A stretch of DNA of 64,000 bases, from NCBI GenBank assembly GCA_963580285.1, contig OY757017.1, positions 12,226,538 through 12,290,537 on the forward strand, in the 5' to 3' direction. The position numbers and the translations under genes were made by a program. Origin of the DNA: Lucinisca nassula (Eukaryota > Mollusca > Bivalvia > Lucinida > Lucinidae). Below, one piece after another: positions 1-10,900 of this stretch. A model generated the notes under the pieces. That model ran no database searches and had not been told where the DNA came from. It was given only the letters and a program-made list of their open reading frames with translations. Each line of letters opens with the position of its first letter. Position 1 is the first letter of the stretch.

Positions 1-128
1 TTAGGCCATATTCTCTTACTGTTCTTACAAATTAAATTCTAGTCTGATAGTAAACACGAATTACTAGCTAAGGCAAATGCGGAAAGATAATTTCCAGATA
101 TTTATGCAATAAATTTCCATATCCGCCA
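1..128 (-). repeat. Ngaro-1 repeat B2, cut by window edge
   Basis: Copy of 787-914 that forms the 3' end of the element. A 249 bp spacer (129-377) of unrecognised sequence separates it from A2. The Ngaro-2 element has a similar A2-B2 spacer of 257 bp. Confidence 0.8.
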
Positions 129-377
129 GCTAGAATAGACAACTAATACAACTATCAATCAAGAAAAGACGAAAGTTTGTAAGAACTAATGTTCAGTAAA
201 TAGGTAAAATATACCTCTATCAATTCCATCATAACTGAACTACAACACCATATTATACTTTGAAAATACTATTAATTAAAACAATAACAAACAGAGGGGG
301 GGAAAAATCATAACATTCAAACAACACAAAACACAAGACAAATAATAAGTAAAATAAGTGTGGGTTGCAGGGAGGGT

Positions 378-716
378 ATTTCAATAGACATCCGTCCTCT
401 ATGACGATAACACAAGCTGTGCCTGAAGTATGTAAATGAACTTGCACCTTTTCACCCACAAGTTCCTGACCAATCAGAAACTTGTTATCATAGAGGTAGT
501 CATAACAAGTTAAATTAGTTTGATGAATAAGGAGAATAGAATAGAATACTGGACTAATAGTGTTGAACAGAATAGAATACTGGACTAATAATGTTGAATA
601 GAATAGAACAATTTTAACCTGTTCTACCTATAGCTACACTATTGTACGTAAGGTTGACGGATATAATTAATACTCATAATTAATCATTTTAATAATCAGA
701 TATATTAAAATTAGCC
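378..716 (-). repeat. Ngaro-1 repeat A2 (internal split repeat)
   Basis: Second copy of the 339 bp A repeat, immediately following B1 in element sense. The A2/B1 joint at 716/717 should reproduce the joint of the circular DNA intermediate, because element termini A1 and B2 are the two sides of the same junction. Confidence 0.88.
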
Positions 717-914
717 AATTATTCCCTATGTTATATCTACTAGGAATAGAATTGACCACTAAGAGATACTTATAAATATAATTTAATTAGGCCATATTCT
801 CTTACTGTTCTTACAAATTAAATTCTAGTCTGATAGTAAACACGAATTACTAGCTAAGGCAAATGCGGAAAGATAATTTCCAGATATTTATGCAATAAGT
901 TTCCATATCCGCCA
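717..914 (-). repeat. Ngaro-1 repeat B1
   Basis: Positions 787-914 repeat positions 1-128 with one visible mismatch (113 versus 899). Positions 717-786 belong to the same unit by position, but their partner would lie left of the window edge. B1 directly abuts A2. Confidence 0.85.
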
Positions 915-1850
915 ATCCGAAGGCCATTAATCAATAAATAAATAAATTCAAATAATAAAGTACACGAAAGACGCAGACAGTCTCCAACTGAAAAGATTCT
1001 GGAATCAGTGCAACTTAAATTTTCATGTATAATATTAATAATTGAGTCTGACCGAATATTTCACTTTAAAAGAAAACTAAGTGTGCCGCAAAACCTTGGT
1101 AGATTTAAGTTTAAGAAACATGAATATTTAGGATAAAAGTAAATAAGAATAGCTGTAACTCAAAGAGTATATATCCAAACCAGACTAACCAGGTGCCAAA
1201 AGTAAATGGATTTAAGTGGTATTTTAAATAGGTATACTGTAAATAGCAACTTTCCCCCAAAATAATCTCTTCCAATAGTATATGGCACACTAGAAAATGA
1301 AGATTCCAGTATATTTTCAGTGATTGAGAAATTTGTAACAAAATTAATACAAATGAAACAGAAATAAAGTTTAAGAAAAAACATGGGAACATTTGATTTC
1401 TGAAAAAAGTTACAAATTATCTTCCAAGGCTTAAAAGATAATTTCTGTCCTGATCAACTGCACTATGAAACATTTTGTATAAACCAATGAAAGACATACA
1501 CATGTGCATTTTTTTGTGTACATACATGCACATGTATATATCTATTAATTATATATAAGGAGTCTCTAATAGGAGACATAAAATTATATAGTGCCATTTG
1601 ATCAAAAGACAACAGGAAAAAACAAATTCAATATTAATGAAATGTTTGTAAACTTCCAGTGAGAATTCAGCTAAAATGTCACGTCTCACTCAATATTTGA
1701 ATATAATTCAGCTGCTAGCTAACTGAACGATAGCAAAATGTTAATATTAATAAATTACTCACATAATCTTGTCCGTAATAATCTCAGAATTCTTACCCAA
1801 AGTATCACTGATTCTGAAAGAATATGTATAATACAAAATACATTTAATTC
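915..1850. other. Ngaro-1 3' untranslated region
   Basis: AT-rich sequence between the hydrolase stop and repeat B1. Short ORFs here have no domain signature or sensible composition. I see nothing else in it. Confidence 0.5.
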
Positions 1851-2396
1851 CTAATCAATAGTAGAAATAACTCTCAAAAAGAAATATCTAAGCCGCCTGC
1901 TACCTTCAGTATTTAGATGAAGTCCCTTATCTTTTTTAGCAAATAAATATCTTCTATACGTTCCAAATTTACTAACAGCCTTCCAGGATTCTACAAAATG
2001 AAAGCCCAAATCTGAAGCCATTTCCAGGCGCAAGGATTTATTAAAATCTTTGATCAAGTTATCAGTTTTATCATGATCACACGGTCTTGGAAGTATAGAA
2101 GATACTATAATACGTACTGAAGATTTTTTCTTTTTAATCCTTGCTATGAGATTACCAAAATCTGACATCATTGATCCCTTAGCATCCCCATTATTGATAT
2201 TATTTGTTCCAATATGCAGTATTAAATAGTCAAAGTTGGTCAAATTTACGTGTCCTGCGTCAACATGCCATGCAAGTTTAGCAATTGTAGCACCAGGGAA
2301 GGACTTTATGAAGACTCCATCTATAGGCGGCAGTTCCTTGATTATGGAATCACCCAGAATGATAACTCGTCTATTTTCTGTAAATAACAGAAATAA
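1851..2396 (-). CDS. Ngaro-1 SGNH/GDSL hydrolase ORF without start codon
   Basis: The frame opens after a TAG at 2399-2397 and ends at 1851. It encodes VIILGDSIIKELPP (block I, catalytic Ser), LILHIGTNNIN (block III) and DKGLHLNTEG (block V), so it is an SGNH hydrolase of the type reported in some Ngaro elements. There is no ATG before GDS. A TTATTTACAG acceptor-like site ends at 2378, just before the conserved domain, suggesting expression from a spliced RNA. Block V is D-x3-H instead of the usual D-x2-H. Its role in the element is unknown; esterase or lipase-like activity is only a family property. Confidence 0.82.
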   Translation of the reverse strand, partial: LFLLFTENRRVIILGDSIIKELPPIDGVFIKSFPGATIAKLAWHVDAGHVNLTNFDYLILHIGTNNINNGDAKGSMMSDFGNLIARIKKKKSSVRIIVSSILPRPCDHDKTDNLIKDFNKSLRLEMASDLGFHFVESWKAVSKFGTYRRYLFAKKDKGLHLNTEGSRRLRYFFLRVISTID

Positions 2397-3436
2397 CTAG
2401 TTTAAATAGCAGAAACAAACTATCTATCAATTTAAACTAAAATATTACCTAGTACAAGAATAATTAGATTTTATAAATCATTCAAGATTATTATACATCT
2501 CCGGTGTATTGTTAACCAGAGACAGACAACAAACTTGAATACCTAATGAAAAACCATATAACCTGCTGACAACCATGAATAAATGATTAAGAGTCAGCGC
2601 TCTCATTCACCAAGCCATGGGCCATGAAGACTCCCTTAAATCTGAACTAAAAATCAATGGAAAAGGTTTTTTTTTTTTTTTTTTAACAGTTACAACAGCC
2701 TTATTACATTTGTAGTTCTGAAAATAAGATGTGATACAAAATAACTAAATACATGTATATTTCTCTGAAGTTAAAGAAACTCAATGAATGAACTTCTTTT
2801 CATTGCAGTTTCTATCCTCACTCTGTCTAGTCTTGGATAACCTATAGAGAAATATAATGAATTATTAGGGGGGGGGGAATATATATATATTGTATATATA
2901 TGTTAATACATATTTCACTTAGTTTAAGGTAGCAGATGTCCTATCCAACAGTGGATATGTACCCAATGTATAAACGTCATTACATTGCAGTAACAATCCT
3001 TACGTATCTTGTCAAGGGCACAGAAAGATAAGAATCTGCCACACTAAAACAAATAAAACATAATATACACCAATTCCTCCATTAATGACAGATACAATAT
3101 TATACAGTTTAAAATTCCTCTATTAAGACCACTCTTGGAACCGTCTAAAAATGGTCTTTAAGACCACTCTTGAACAGTATCGAAGGTGGTCACTGATCAG
3201 AAAACATCAAACAATAAGGACTGATTATGCTGTTAAAATAAGCTTCAAAAAAGGGAATCAGTCTGTATAAAAGCCGATCTCAATAGAGAAACTTCACTGT
3301 ATTTAGTACTGTGCACAACACTGTAGGCTCCTACTGTCTTAATTGTTCTCACATTGTCTTTGTCACACTGGATATGAGGATTAAATTGTATGACATTTCC
3401 TGTTCAAGTCAATCAAGGGAGAGATCAGTCAGTAAA
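2397..3436 (-). other. Ngaro-1 spacer between recombinase and hydrolase, possible intron
   Basis: About 1 kb without a plausible gene. It contains an A run on the - strand (2684-2667), a G run on the + strand (2870-2878), and a fold-back near 3110-3200 with repeated TTAAGACCACTCTTG. If the acceptor at 2378 is real, this is intron 3' sequence. Ngaro-2 has no such spacer. Confidence 0.5.
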
Positions 3437-4402
3437 TCAAGAATTGGCTGAAGATTTTACTATATAATTTCCCATAAAATTGGCTACTTGCAGCTTATCC
3501 TCCAAAGGGAAAAATAAGTACCGTTTAAAAGAGTCTGAACGCCAATCACCCATGAGCTGAATTTTTTCAGAAGAAATTTTCGCCTTGAATAAAAGTGTTG
3601 CGAAACCTCGTCTGAATGGATGAGAACTGTACCTTTTTGGATCTAAACCAATATTTTGAATAAAATACCTTAATTTAGATTGATATTGATTATAGGTAAT
3701 AGGTTTTCCATTTGGTAAAATGAAAAGAGGAGAATATAACTGAGCAGGAACTGCTTTACACATTGATCTATAAGCACGAACTGGACATAAAATACTGTCC
3801 TCTATTTTAACCAGAGGAATTTGCAACACTCTTTCTCCTTTTTGAATTGTTTTTGTCCATTTGATTGAGACAAGTAAATGATTGCCGTAATCCTGAACAT
3901 CTTGCCTTAATAGAAATTTTTTCTCAGTCAAATCCTTCAAGGTAGTGGGAACTAAGTTAGACTTCCTAGCCAAAAGAAAAAAGGCAAATAGAAAAAGACA
4001 CCAGTACACAATATTGATTTTTTCAGAAAAATTCATGTTTTCAGCAATATTTAACAAGATTTTTGGTGTAATTGGCTCAGCCTGTTTTATACAGTATGGG
4101 TTTAATTTTGCAATTCCTTTCAAGGATAGATTCAAAATGAACTGATTTATTTTATCAGTTGGATATCCTAAAAGTAAATGCATTGATTTTACTCCACTTA
4201 TATAGTTTTTGATGGAATCCGTTGACTTAAATGTTCTGCTTAAAAATTGAGCAAATAGTTGCAGATTTTTTGTAGTAGCTGGTAAACTAACCAGTTCAAA
4301 ATAATTGCAGAATAATAAATAGGACTCCCACTGCACTTTCAAATTTATTCTGGTACCTTCTGCATAAGCAGCTTTATTTGAGCAATCCAGATCTCTCTTC
4401 AA
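3437..4402 (-). CDS. Ngaro-1 tyrosine recombinase
   Basis: 321 residues, starting 30 nt after the RT-RH stop. The N-terminal half resembles a SAM-like core-binding domain. The catalytic half shows the first Arg in LLARKSNLVP (about 145), the box II pair in HPFRRGFATLL (H-x-x-R, about 260), the Trp in MGDWRSDSFKRYL (about 285) and the nucleophile Tyr of KRYLFF (about 293). This is the R-H-R-W-Y order of phage-integrase-like recombinases. It should join circular cDNA to target DNA without target duplication. No internal stop. Confidence 0.92.
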   Translation of the reverse strand: MKRDLDCSNKAAYAEGTRINLKVQWESYLLFCNYFELVSLPATTKNLQLFAQFLSRTFKSTDSIKNYISGVKSMHLLLGYPTDKINQFILNLSLKGIAKLNPYCIKQAEPITPKILLNIAENMNFSEKINIVYWCLFLFAFFLLARKSNLVPTTLKDLTEKKFLLRQDVQDYGNHLLVSIKWTKTIQKGERVLQIPLVKIEDSILCPVRAYRSMCKAVPAQLYSPLFILPNGKPITYNQYQSKLRYFIQNIGLDPKRYSSHPFRRGFATLLFKAKISSEKIQLMGDWRSDSFKRYLFFPLEDKLQVANFMGNYIVKSSANS

Positions 4403-4432
4403 ATTATGTAGTTGATAATCTGAAAATAAATA

Positions 4433-6304
4433 TTACCAATCATTGATAAAATTGAAAAAATAATCCCCAACATCAAACTTCTGTATATAATAATCTTCAG
4501 TCAACTCTTTGAATTTTGATTCATTTGTCTTATCCAAATGCCACCTTGATAACAAATCAGAAATTCTGTTTTGTTCTGAAGTCAGATACTGAGCTTTGAT
4601 TTCAAACTGATGAATTGCGGCTAAATAGCATATTTCTCTCAGACAATCCTGCAATGGCTCAGACCTGGACTTGCCACTTGAAATTATATCACACACACTT
4701 TTATTATCACAATAAATTATAATTCGGAGACCTTTAAATCTCGCTCCCCATAATTTCAAAGCAATAATAACTGCTAGCATTTCTAGTACACTGATATGAA
4801 AATGTTTTTCTAAAATTTCAACTGGAAATTGTGTATGAAAATAAAACCCATTCCAGAAACCTCCGCAACCTGTGAGACAACTATCAGAACTAAATATGGC
4901 ATCTGGCTTAGACCAGTTTTCATATTCCATCATGGAAATGCCATTATATAATGGCAAAAACTTATTCCACCAGATCAAATCTTTCTTAACATAGTGTGGA
5001 ATAGAATGTAAAAAGTTTGAAGAACCATATATGGATCTTAACCAATTCAAAAGTCTTGCTACAAAAATTCTACTGGGCTTCACACATGCAGCTATAAAAT
5101 TTAATTTACCTAGTAATGATTGAACTTGCTTCAAAGAGGCAGAATCTTTATCAAGCCATAACTGTATAAGCTTTTTAATTTCCTGTAATCTCTCAGGGGT
5201 TATTTCAATAGTCATAGTCAAAGTATTAAATAATATGCCTAAAAAAGACATGATTTCTGAAGGCGGAAAAGCCTTTTCAGCTGATTCTTCAAAACCACAT
5301 TTTTGCAAAATTTCTCCTAAGCAGAGAAAGGCAAATTTTGCATTTTCTTTTCTTTCTGCTCCTGCCAAATCATCTAAATAATTTAAAATGGCTATACCAA
5401 TTTGTAGCATGATGTATGATATTGCATTAGTTGTTCGTTGACAGATATTAGCCGCTGACCTTAACCCCATGCTTAAAACTGAATCACAGAAGATATGTTT
5501 GTTCCATATGAAAGAAACAAGGTGTAGATCTTTCGGATCAATACTTATTTGACGATAAGCTCGTTTTAAATCTCGTTTGTACAATAAACATCCTTGTCCT
5601 TTTGATTTTATCATTTCAACAAAATCGTCAACTTTAGGAAAAATAATTTTGCATTCTTCTTCCAAATATTTATCTTTGTCTATAAAATCATTCACTGAAT
5701 GACCCTTTGGAAAGCTAAGATCCATAATGATTCTTCTCTCTGATGTGTCTTTCTTAGGTACAGAATTCAGGGGAGAAATAACAATTTTTTCTTTAAAAGG
5801 ATTGTTTTTGAAGGGTCCAATAATTGCACCATATCTACTTTCTTTTTTAATATACTTATAAATATCTTCCGAATATTCTGTTGCCCCCTTATGATTTTTA
5901 TATTGCCAAAAATGATTTTTTGTGTGACAATCTTCAACGGAACCTTCAAACCCAATGGGAAAACCGAATTCCAAGAGATCACAAACTTGCAAATCTTTAT
6001 AATTATAGAGCATATTTCTCATAAAATCAACATTAATTTTATTATTTATTTTTATCCTACAACCTTGAAAATTATACTTTCCTGATTTCTGCACCTGCTC
6101 ATGTACACTTAATAACTGGTGAATATTATCTAATTTCAAACAAGCAGTGGCTTCACATGATTTACATGTGTTTTTATGCAGACAAAGATGTTTGCTTAAA
6201 TTATTTGAGGATAAAAAATTATTTTCTAGTCTGGAATCTCTAGATGGTGTAGTAGAAATTTTTTGTTTTCCACAAGCATGTTCCAGATATTTCGGGAAAA
6301 ACAA
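4433..6304 (-). CDS. Ngaro-1 ORF2, reverse transcriptase-RNase H
   Basis: 623 residues. The RT palm shows NYLDDLAG near residue 310 (YLDD catalytic motif), preceded by KRDLKRAYRQISI and followed by SFLGILF. The RNase H domain follows with SSDSCLTGCGG (about 470), LEMLAVIIALKLWG (about 505), YCDNKSV (about 533) and ISDLLSRW (about 580), giving the D-E-D-D set. This layout is that of DIRS/Ngaro RT-RH proteins: no protease and no DDE integrase. It converts element RNA to cDNA. The start is the first ATG after the Gag stop; expression by re-initiation or frameshift is not resolved. No internal stop. Confidence 0.93.
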   Translation of the reverse strand: MFFPKYLEHACGKQKISTTPSRDSRLENNFLSSNNLSKHLCLHKNTCKSCEATACLKLDNIHQLLSVHEQVQKSGKYNFQGCRIKINNKINVDFMRNMLYNYKDLQVCDLLEFGFPIGFEGSVEDCHTKNHFWQYKNHKGATEYSEDIYKYIKKESRYGAIIGPFKNNPFKEKIVISPLNSVPKKDTSERRIIMDLSFPKGHSVNDFIDKDKYLEEECKIIFPKVDDFVEMIKSKGQGCLLYKRDLKRAYRQISIDPKDLHLVSFIWNKHIFCDSVLSMGLRSAANICQRTTNAISYIMLQIGIAILNYLDDLAGAERKENAKFAFLCLGEILQKCGFEESAEKAFPPSEIMSFLGILFNTLTMTIEITPERLQEIKKLIQLWLDKDSASLKQVQSLLGKLNFIAACVKPSRIFVARLLNWLRSIYGSSNFLHSIPHYVKKDLIWWNKFLPLYNGISMMEYENWSKPDAIFSSDSCLTGCGGFWNGFYFHTQFPVEILEKHFHISVLEMLAVIIALKLWGARFKGLRIIIYCDNKSVCDIISSGKSRSEPLQDCLREICYLAAIHQFEIKAQYLTSEQNRISDLLSRWHLDKTNESKFKELTEDYYIQKFDVGDYFFNFINDW

Positions 6305-6361
6305 ATTCTCTAAGAATTTTTGGTTTTCTATGGATCTAGTAGAATTTGATTTATTTAAGTG

Positions 6362-7855
6362 TCACATTTTAGAGTGGGGGCAGGCCGAGGAACATTCCGG
6401 ATGTTCCAGCATTTTGGAATCTTTTTGCCAGCAGGTGGCACAGACATGCTGAGCAAAATGCATTCTACCATTCTTTCGCTCAGTATGACTGATTTTCTGT
6501 GAACACTTATTCCTTTGATAAAGAGAACAAAACCAAATATTCTCTTCAGTTGATTTTTTATTCTCGGAATCATCCTTGTTCTTAAAGCCAGACTTTTTAC
6601 CTTGAGAATTTTGTTTTGGAACATGCTTGGAAAGAATAGCACTTTCAATGCTTTGAAAATCATCATTCCAAGTTTTCAGTCCAATTTCTATTTCATTTAA
6701 ACAGGCAGCATAAAATGATTTTAAAGTTTTAAAATCATAAGAGGTATTAAGATACATAATTCTCTTTAACAGATTAAGTCTCCCTGATCTCTCCACTTCT
6801 TTAATTTTAGATAATGTACATATTTCAAGTTCTCCCGCTATAAATAAATTGAAATCTATAGAGGAAAAAGAAATATTGGAACTAGTGAATTCATAACGGA
6901 GATAAGCTTGTGGATACTTTTGAGGAAAGTGTACAGTATCTGAAGCTTTAGCTCTGATTCCTGACTTTTTTTTGTTCTTCTTCTTCTTCTTTTTCTTGTG
7001 ACTACTGTCAGAAGAGGTTGAATCAGAGCTTTCATATGAAAGAGAAAATTCAGAGTCTGAAGATCTGTCAGATTTTCTGAAAGGTTTTTTCATTTTATCT
7101 GTCAAATTCTCAGGCCTAGATTCTCTTTTCTTCCTGATTTTTAATTCTGTTTCTGACTTACAGCTTGAATCATCAGAAATGTCATCAATTAACCCTAAAT
7201 TTTTCAATTCTTTGTTAACCGTTTTACGTAATTCTTTACTCTTTCTAAGTTTACCTATATCAACATCTGAACAGTCAGACAAATTGGAAGTTTTCTTTGA
7301 CAGAATCTGTTTTTTAGAGGATTTACGGCTACCTTGTTTACGAACAGTTTCATTCGGCATACCTCTGAGTTTTGCATTGGTCTTGTGCTGTTCCGCAATT
7401 CGTCGTCTAAGATCGTCGGCCTCACAACGCTTCTTGAGAAGTTCTTCTTCCTTGCTTGCAGCTTCTAACTGTCTGCGCAATATAGCCAATTCTTCTTCCT
7501 CCGCAGCAAGATGAAAATCAAGATCTCGTGACTGCAAAAGTGGCTTTTCATCGGGATTTCCCATTCCCATGAAACCATCCATATCCGGTTGTTTGGAGGC
7601 ACCCGAAGGATCATGATAAAAACCGGTATCTGACTGACTATCGCTGTGACTGGAAGAACCCAATTCCTTCTTGTCATGAGATTTACCACTAAGCATCTGT
7701 TTATAATCTACCGTTTTGCCTCTACCAGAAGCAGCCCTGGTCAAAATACTAGGGTCTTTGGGTCTCACTATGTCATCAGTACCAGTAGCCATTATAACCC
7801 AATGGAACCTCGAATCATTGTACAAGTTAACGGTAAATAAATGATGAAAAATCAC
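6362..7855 (-). CDS. Ngaro-1 ORF1, Gag-like protein
   Basis: Up to 497 residues; the likelier start is the ATG at 7792 (residue 22, reading MATGTDD), because the upstream part looks like leader. A charged heptad-like stretch around residues 115-165 (LAAEEEELAILRRQLEAASK) predicts a coiled coil. A serine/acidic segment and a poly-lysine tract (about 270-305) follow, which suits RNA binding. The C terminus is rich in Cys and His (CATC, EHPEC), a possible degenerate zinc-binding knuckle. Position as the first ORF after A1 and this composition support a Gag role (RNA packaging into a cytoplasmic particle); there is no sequence match I can name. It ends 57 nt before the next ATG. Confidence 0.8.
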   Translation of the reverse strand: MIFHHLFTVNLYNDSRFHWVIMATGTDDIVRPKDPSILTRAASGRGKTVDYKQMLSGKSHDKKELGSSSHSDSQSDTGFYHDPSGASKQPDMDGFMGMGNPDEKPLLQSRDLDFHLAAEEEELAILRRQLEAASKEEELLKKRCEADDLRRRIAEQHKTNAKLRGMPNETVRKQGSRKSSKKQILSKKTSNLSDCSDVDIGKLRKSKELRKTVNKELKNLGLIDDISDDSSCKSETELKIRKKRESRPENLTDKMKKPFRKSDRSSDSEFSLSYESSDSTSSDSSHKKKKKKKNKKKSGIRAKASDTVHFPQKYPQAYLRYEFTSSNISFSSIDFNLFIAGELEICTLSKIKEVERSGRLNLLKRIMYLNTSYDFKTLKSFYAACLNEIEIGLKTWNDDFQSIESAILSKHVPKQNSQGKKSGFKNKDDSENKKSTEENIWFCSLYQRNKCSQKISHTERKNGRMHFAQHVCATCWQKDSKMLEHPECSSACPHSKM

Positions 7856-8041
7856 ACAATTTGTAAAGAAAGTTTGCTGCTCAAAGAGCGACAGTTTACA
7901 TAATATCTTCGTAAGAGATTCACGTCAACATTTTAAATGTTCAGCTAGCTTTTCACAAATGAAAACTGTATTCTGGCTATTATTTACACCACCAGTAACA
8001 GCTAATACTGAGCCAGAAATGAAACACAAATTTCAACACTA

Positions 8042-8380
8042 ATTTCAATAGACATCCGTCCTCTATGACGATAACACAAGCTGTGCCTGAAGTATGTAAA
8101 TGAACTTGCACCTTTTCACCCACAAGTTCCTGACCAATCAGAAACTTGTTATCATAGAGGTAGTCATAACAAGTTAAATTAGTTTGATGAATAAGGAGAA
8201 TAGAATAGAATACTGGACTAATAGTGTTGAACAGAATAGAATACTGGACTAATAATGTTGAATAGAATAGAACAATTTTAACCTGTTCTACCTATAGCTA
8301 CACTATTGTACGTAAGGTTGACGGATATAATTAATACTCATAATTAATCATTTTAATAATCAGATATATTAAAATTAGCC
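8042..8380 (-). repeat. Ngaro-1 repeat A1 (5' terminal split repeat)
   Basis: This 339 bp block is repeated at 378-716 with no difference I can see. It is the 5' end of the element; homology stops at the sequence CATAAGG (8381), which is flank. It holds an imperfect inverted repeat (CCTCTATGACGATAACA against TGTTATCATAGAGG) and a short internal tandem repeat around GAATAGAATACTGGACTAAT. By analogy with other Ngaro elements it should carry the promoter. Confidence 0.9.
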
Positions 8381-8817
8381 CATAAGGTTTCATAAGGGCC
8401 TTATGTTGAAACATTTGCCTTTTAATGCTCTGCATGCTGAGTATTGTTTTTGCAGCAGTCGACATTTTCATTAAGTTTTCGAATTTTCCCAGAAAACAGG
8501 ATTTGACATCTCATGCAAATTGTCTCCTATCAAGACAATTTGCACGAGATGTCATGACCTATTTTCTGGGAAAAATAAGAAAAGTATCAACAATTTGTCA
8601 TCTGCTGAATTAACCTAGGTAAAGGTTAAGTTAACAGCTGAGATATTTGCAGCAACCAGTGGGACTTTACAGCACAAGTTGTATCATGATTAGCTTGCTG
8701 TTAGCAAGAGCAACAGATGAAATATGGGTGCTATATTTCATACTTTGCCTTTGAAAAGTATACTTCTGTATTAAGCAGTCAAGTGCTGTAGAAAATTCAG
8801 AGCAGGTGGCAATCTAA
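8381..8817. other. Host flank with imperfect fold-back
   Basis: Positions 8484-8575 form a long imperfect inverted repeat: TTTTCCCAGAAAACAGG pairs with the end CCTATTTTCTGGGAAAA, and GCAAATTGTCT pairs with AGACAATTTGC across a short loop. It resembles the palindrome at 56236-56302 (shared AATTGTCT/AGACAATT core), so both probably belong to one fold-back MITE family. Confidence 0.6.
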
Positions 8818-9586
8818 TTAGGGCCCCGCACTGAAAGTGTGGGTGCCCTATAGTAATCACTCTGTCCGTCCGTCTGTCTGTCTGTCCGTCCGTCTGTCCG
8901 TCTGTCTGTCCACAAATTTTTTTATCCTCCATAACTTTTTATTATTCCTGGATGGATTTAAATATTACTTGGCATCATTCTGTCCGTCCGTCTGTCTGTC
9001 TGTCTGTCTGTCCGTCTGTCCGTCCACAAATTTTTTTATCCTCCATAACTTTCTTATTCCTGGATGGATTTAAATATTACTTGGCAGAAATGTTAACCAT
9101 AATGTGATGGAGTGTTGCGCGCAAGACTCAGGTCCGTACCTCAAAGGTCAAGGTCATACTAAGAGGTTAAAGGTCAAAAAAGGGTCTTTCCTGTGTCCAA
9201 TTAATAACTTTGTTATTATTCCTGGATGGATTTAAATATTACTTGGCAGAAATGTTAACCATAATGTGACGAAGTGTCACACGCAAGACCCACAGCCGTA
9301 CCTCAAAGGTCAAGGTCATACTTAGAGATAAAAGGTCAAAAAAGCGTCTTTTTCATTGTGTCCAATCTATAACTTTCTTATACCTGGATGGATTTAAATA
9401 TTACTTAGCAGAAATATTAACCATAATGTGACAGTGTGTCACGCGCAAGACCCAGGTCCGTACCTCAAAGGTCAAGGTCATACTTAGAGGTGAAAGGAAA
9501 AAAAAAACGTCTTTTTTAACATCAACATTTTCCTACTCCTCTGATAGCGCTGCCGGGGCCCTAGTCAGTTTCACTGACAGCTCTAG
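8818..9586 (+). mobile_element. Helitron-like non-autonomous element, GGGCCCCG family (HLE-1)
   Basis: The 5' end TTAGGGCCCCGCACTGAAAG folds with TGTGGGTGCCC. A CTGTCCGTCCGTCTG microsatellite follows, then about three tandem units around CTGGATGGATTTAAATATTA and AAGGTCAAGGTCATAC. The 3' side has CCGGGGCCCTA, the complement of the 5' end, then the hairpin GTCAGT-ttc-ACTGAC and the terminus CTCTAG before TTTC. No coding capacity. Assignment to Helitron-like (HINE) rests on structure only. Confidence 0.75.
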
Positions 9587-9599
9587 TTTCTTCATTATT

Positions 9600-10900
9600 T
9601 TTTACGCCCCCGCCATTCGAAGAATGGTGGAATGGGCATATAGCGTTGCCCCTGTCCATCCGTCCGTCCGTCTGCACCAATGAAACGACATTTAGGGGGC
9701 AAAAAATTTGGACAATTTGACACTTAAGTATATATTCGTGAGTCCAAATGGACTTTATTCCGTTATTTTGGTACTTAAGTGGCAAAAATTGTCTCTTAGG
9801 TGGCTTACCGCTTAAGAGAATTTGCTGCTTAAGTAGTCAATATGCCGACGCCTAACCACTTTAGTATCCGTTCGTGAGAACATCAGTCGGTCCGTCCGTG
9901 CGGACGTGTGTCCGTGCGTCCGAAACTTAAACTTCCTTATTTCTTGATGGATTTTAAAATTACTCAGCAGAAATGTTAACCATATGAGACGACGTGTCAC
10001 GTACAAAACCCAGGTCCGTACCTCCAAGGTCAAGGTCATACTTAGAGGTCAAAGATCAAAAAAAGGGTCCGAAACTTAAACGCAGTCAATTACTTTCTTA
10101 TTTCTGGATGGATTTTGAAATTACTTTGTAGAAATGTTAACCATCATGAGACGATGTGTCATGTGCAAAATCCAGGTTGGTACCTCCAAGGTCAAGATCA
10201 TACTTAGAGGTCAAAGGTCAAAAAAAGGGTCCGAAACTTAAACGCAGTCAATAACTTACTTATTTCTGGATGGATTTTGAAATTACTTTGAAGAAGTGTT
10301 GACCATCATGAGACGATGTGTCACATGCAAACCCAGATCCGTACCTCCAAGGTCAAGGTCATACTTAGAGGTCCAAGGTAAAAAAAATGGTCGGTCAATA
10401 ACTTTCTTATCTCTGGATGGATTTTGAAATTATTTGGCAGAAATGTTGGCCATCATGAGACAATCTGCGTCACACAAAACCAAGGTCTTTACCTACAAGG
10501 TCAAGGTCATACTTAAGAGGTCAAACGTGAAAAAAGGGTCCAAAACTTAAACACGGTCAATAACTTCCATTGATGAATACGAACAGACATATTTTCAGGC
10601 CAGATCCGTACCTCCAAGGTCAAGGTCATACTTAGAGGTCCAAGGTCAAAAAAATGGTCGGTCAATAACTTTCTTATCTCTGGATGGATTTTGAAATTAT
10701 TTGGCAGAAATGTTGGCCATCATGAGACAATCTGCCTCACACAAAACCAAGGTCCTTACCTACAAGGTCAAGGTTGTACTTAGAGGTCAAACGTGAAAAA
10801 AGGGTGCAAAACTTAAACACGGTCAATAACTTTCTATTGATGAATAAGAACAGACATATTTTCAGGCGGGGGCATCCGTGTCCTATGGACGCATTTCTAG
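9600..10900 (+). mobile_element. Helitron-like element, ATGCCCCCGCC family (HLE-2a)
   Basis: The 5' end CGCCCCCGCCATTCGAAGAATGGTGG folds on itself and is followed by a GTCCGTCCG run. About six or seven tandem units of roughly 170 bp carry CTGGATGGATTTTGAAATTA, CATCATGAGACGATGTGTCA and AAGGTCAAGGTCATACTTAG. The 3' end is GGCGGGGGCAT (complement of the 5' end), hairpin GTCC-tat-GGAC, then GCATTTCTAG before TTTTAG. An odd non-repeat segment (9690-9870) with several CTTAAG-containing words sits before the array. Confidence 0.75.

Larger units (their letters stand above)
1..8380 (-). mobile_element. Ngaro-1: Ngaro-type tyrosine-recombinase retrotransposon
   Basis: Read on the - strand the order is repeat A1 (8380-8042), Gag, RT-RNase H, tyrosine recombinase, SGNH hydrolase, repeat B1 (914-717), repeat A2 (716-378), spacer, repeat B2 (128 to beyond position 1). 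This A1-ORFs-B1-A2-B2 order is the split direct repeat arrangement known for Ngaro elements, which integrate a circular cDNA with a tyrosine recombinase instead of a DDE integrase. A1 and A2 (339 bp each) look identical by eye and the four reading frames are free of internal stops, so the insertion looks young and possibly intact. B1 abuts A2 exactly. About 70 bp of B2 should lie left of the window. No methyltransferase domain of the DIRS1/PAT kind was seen, which together with the hydrolase favours Ngaro. Confidence 0.88.

Noticed and set aside
253..459. Small - strand ORF in the Ngaro-1 A2/spacer region
   Set aside because: It spans the border of a terminal repeat and has no domain; chance frame.
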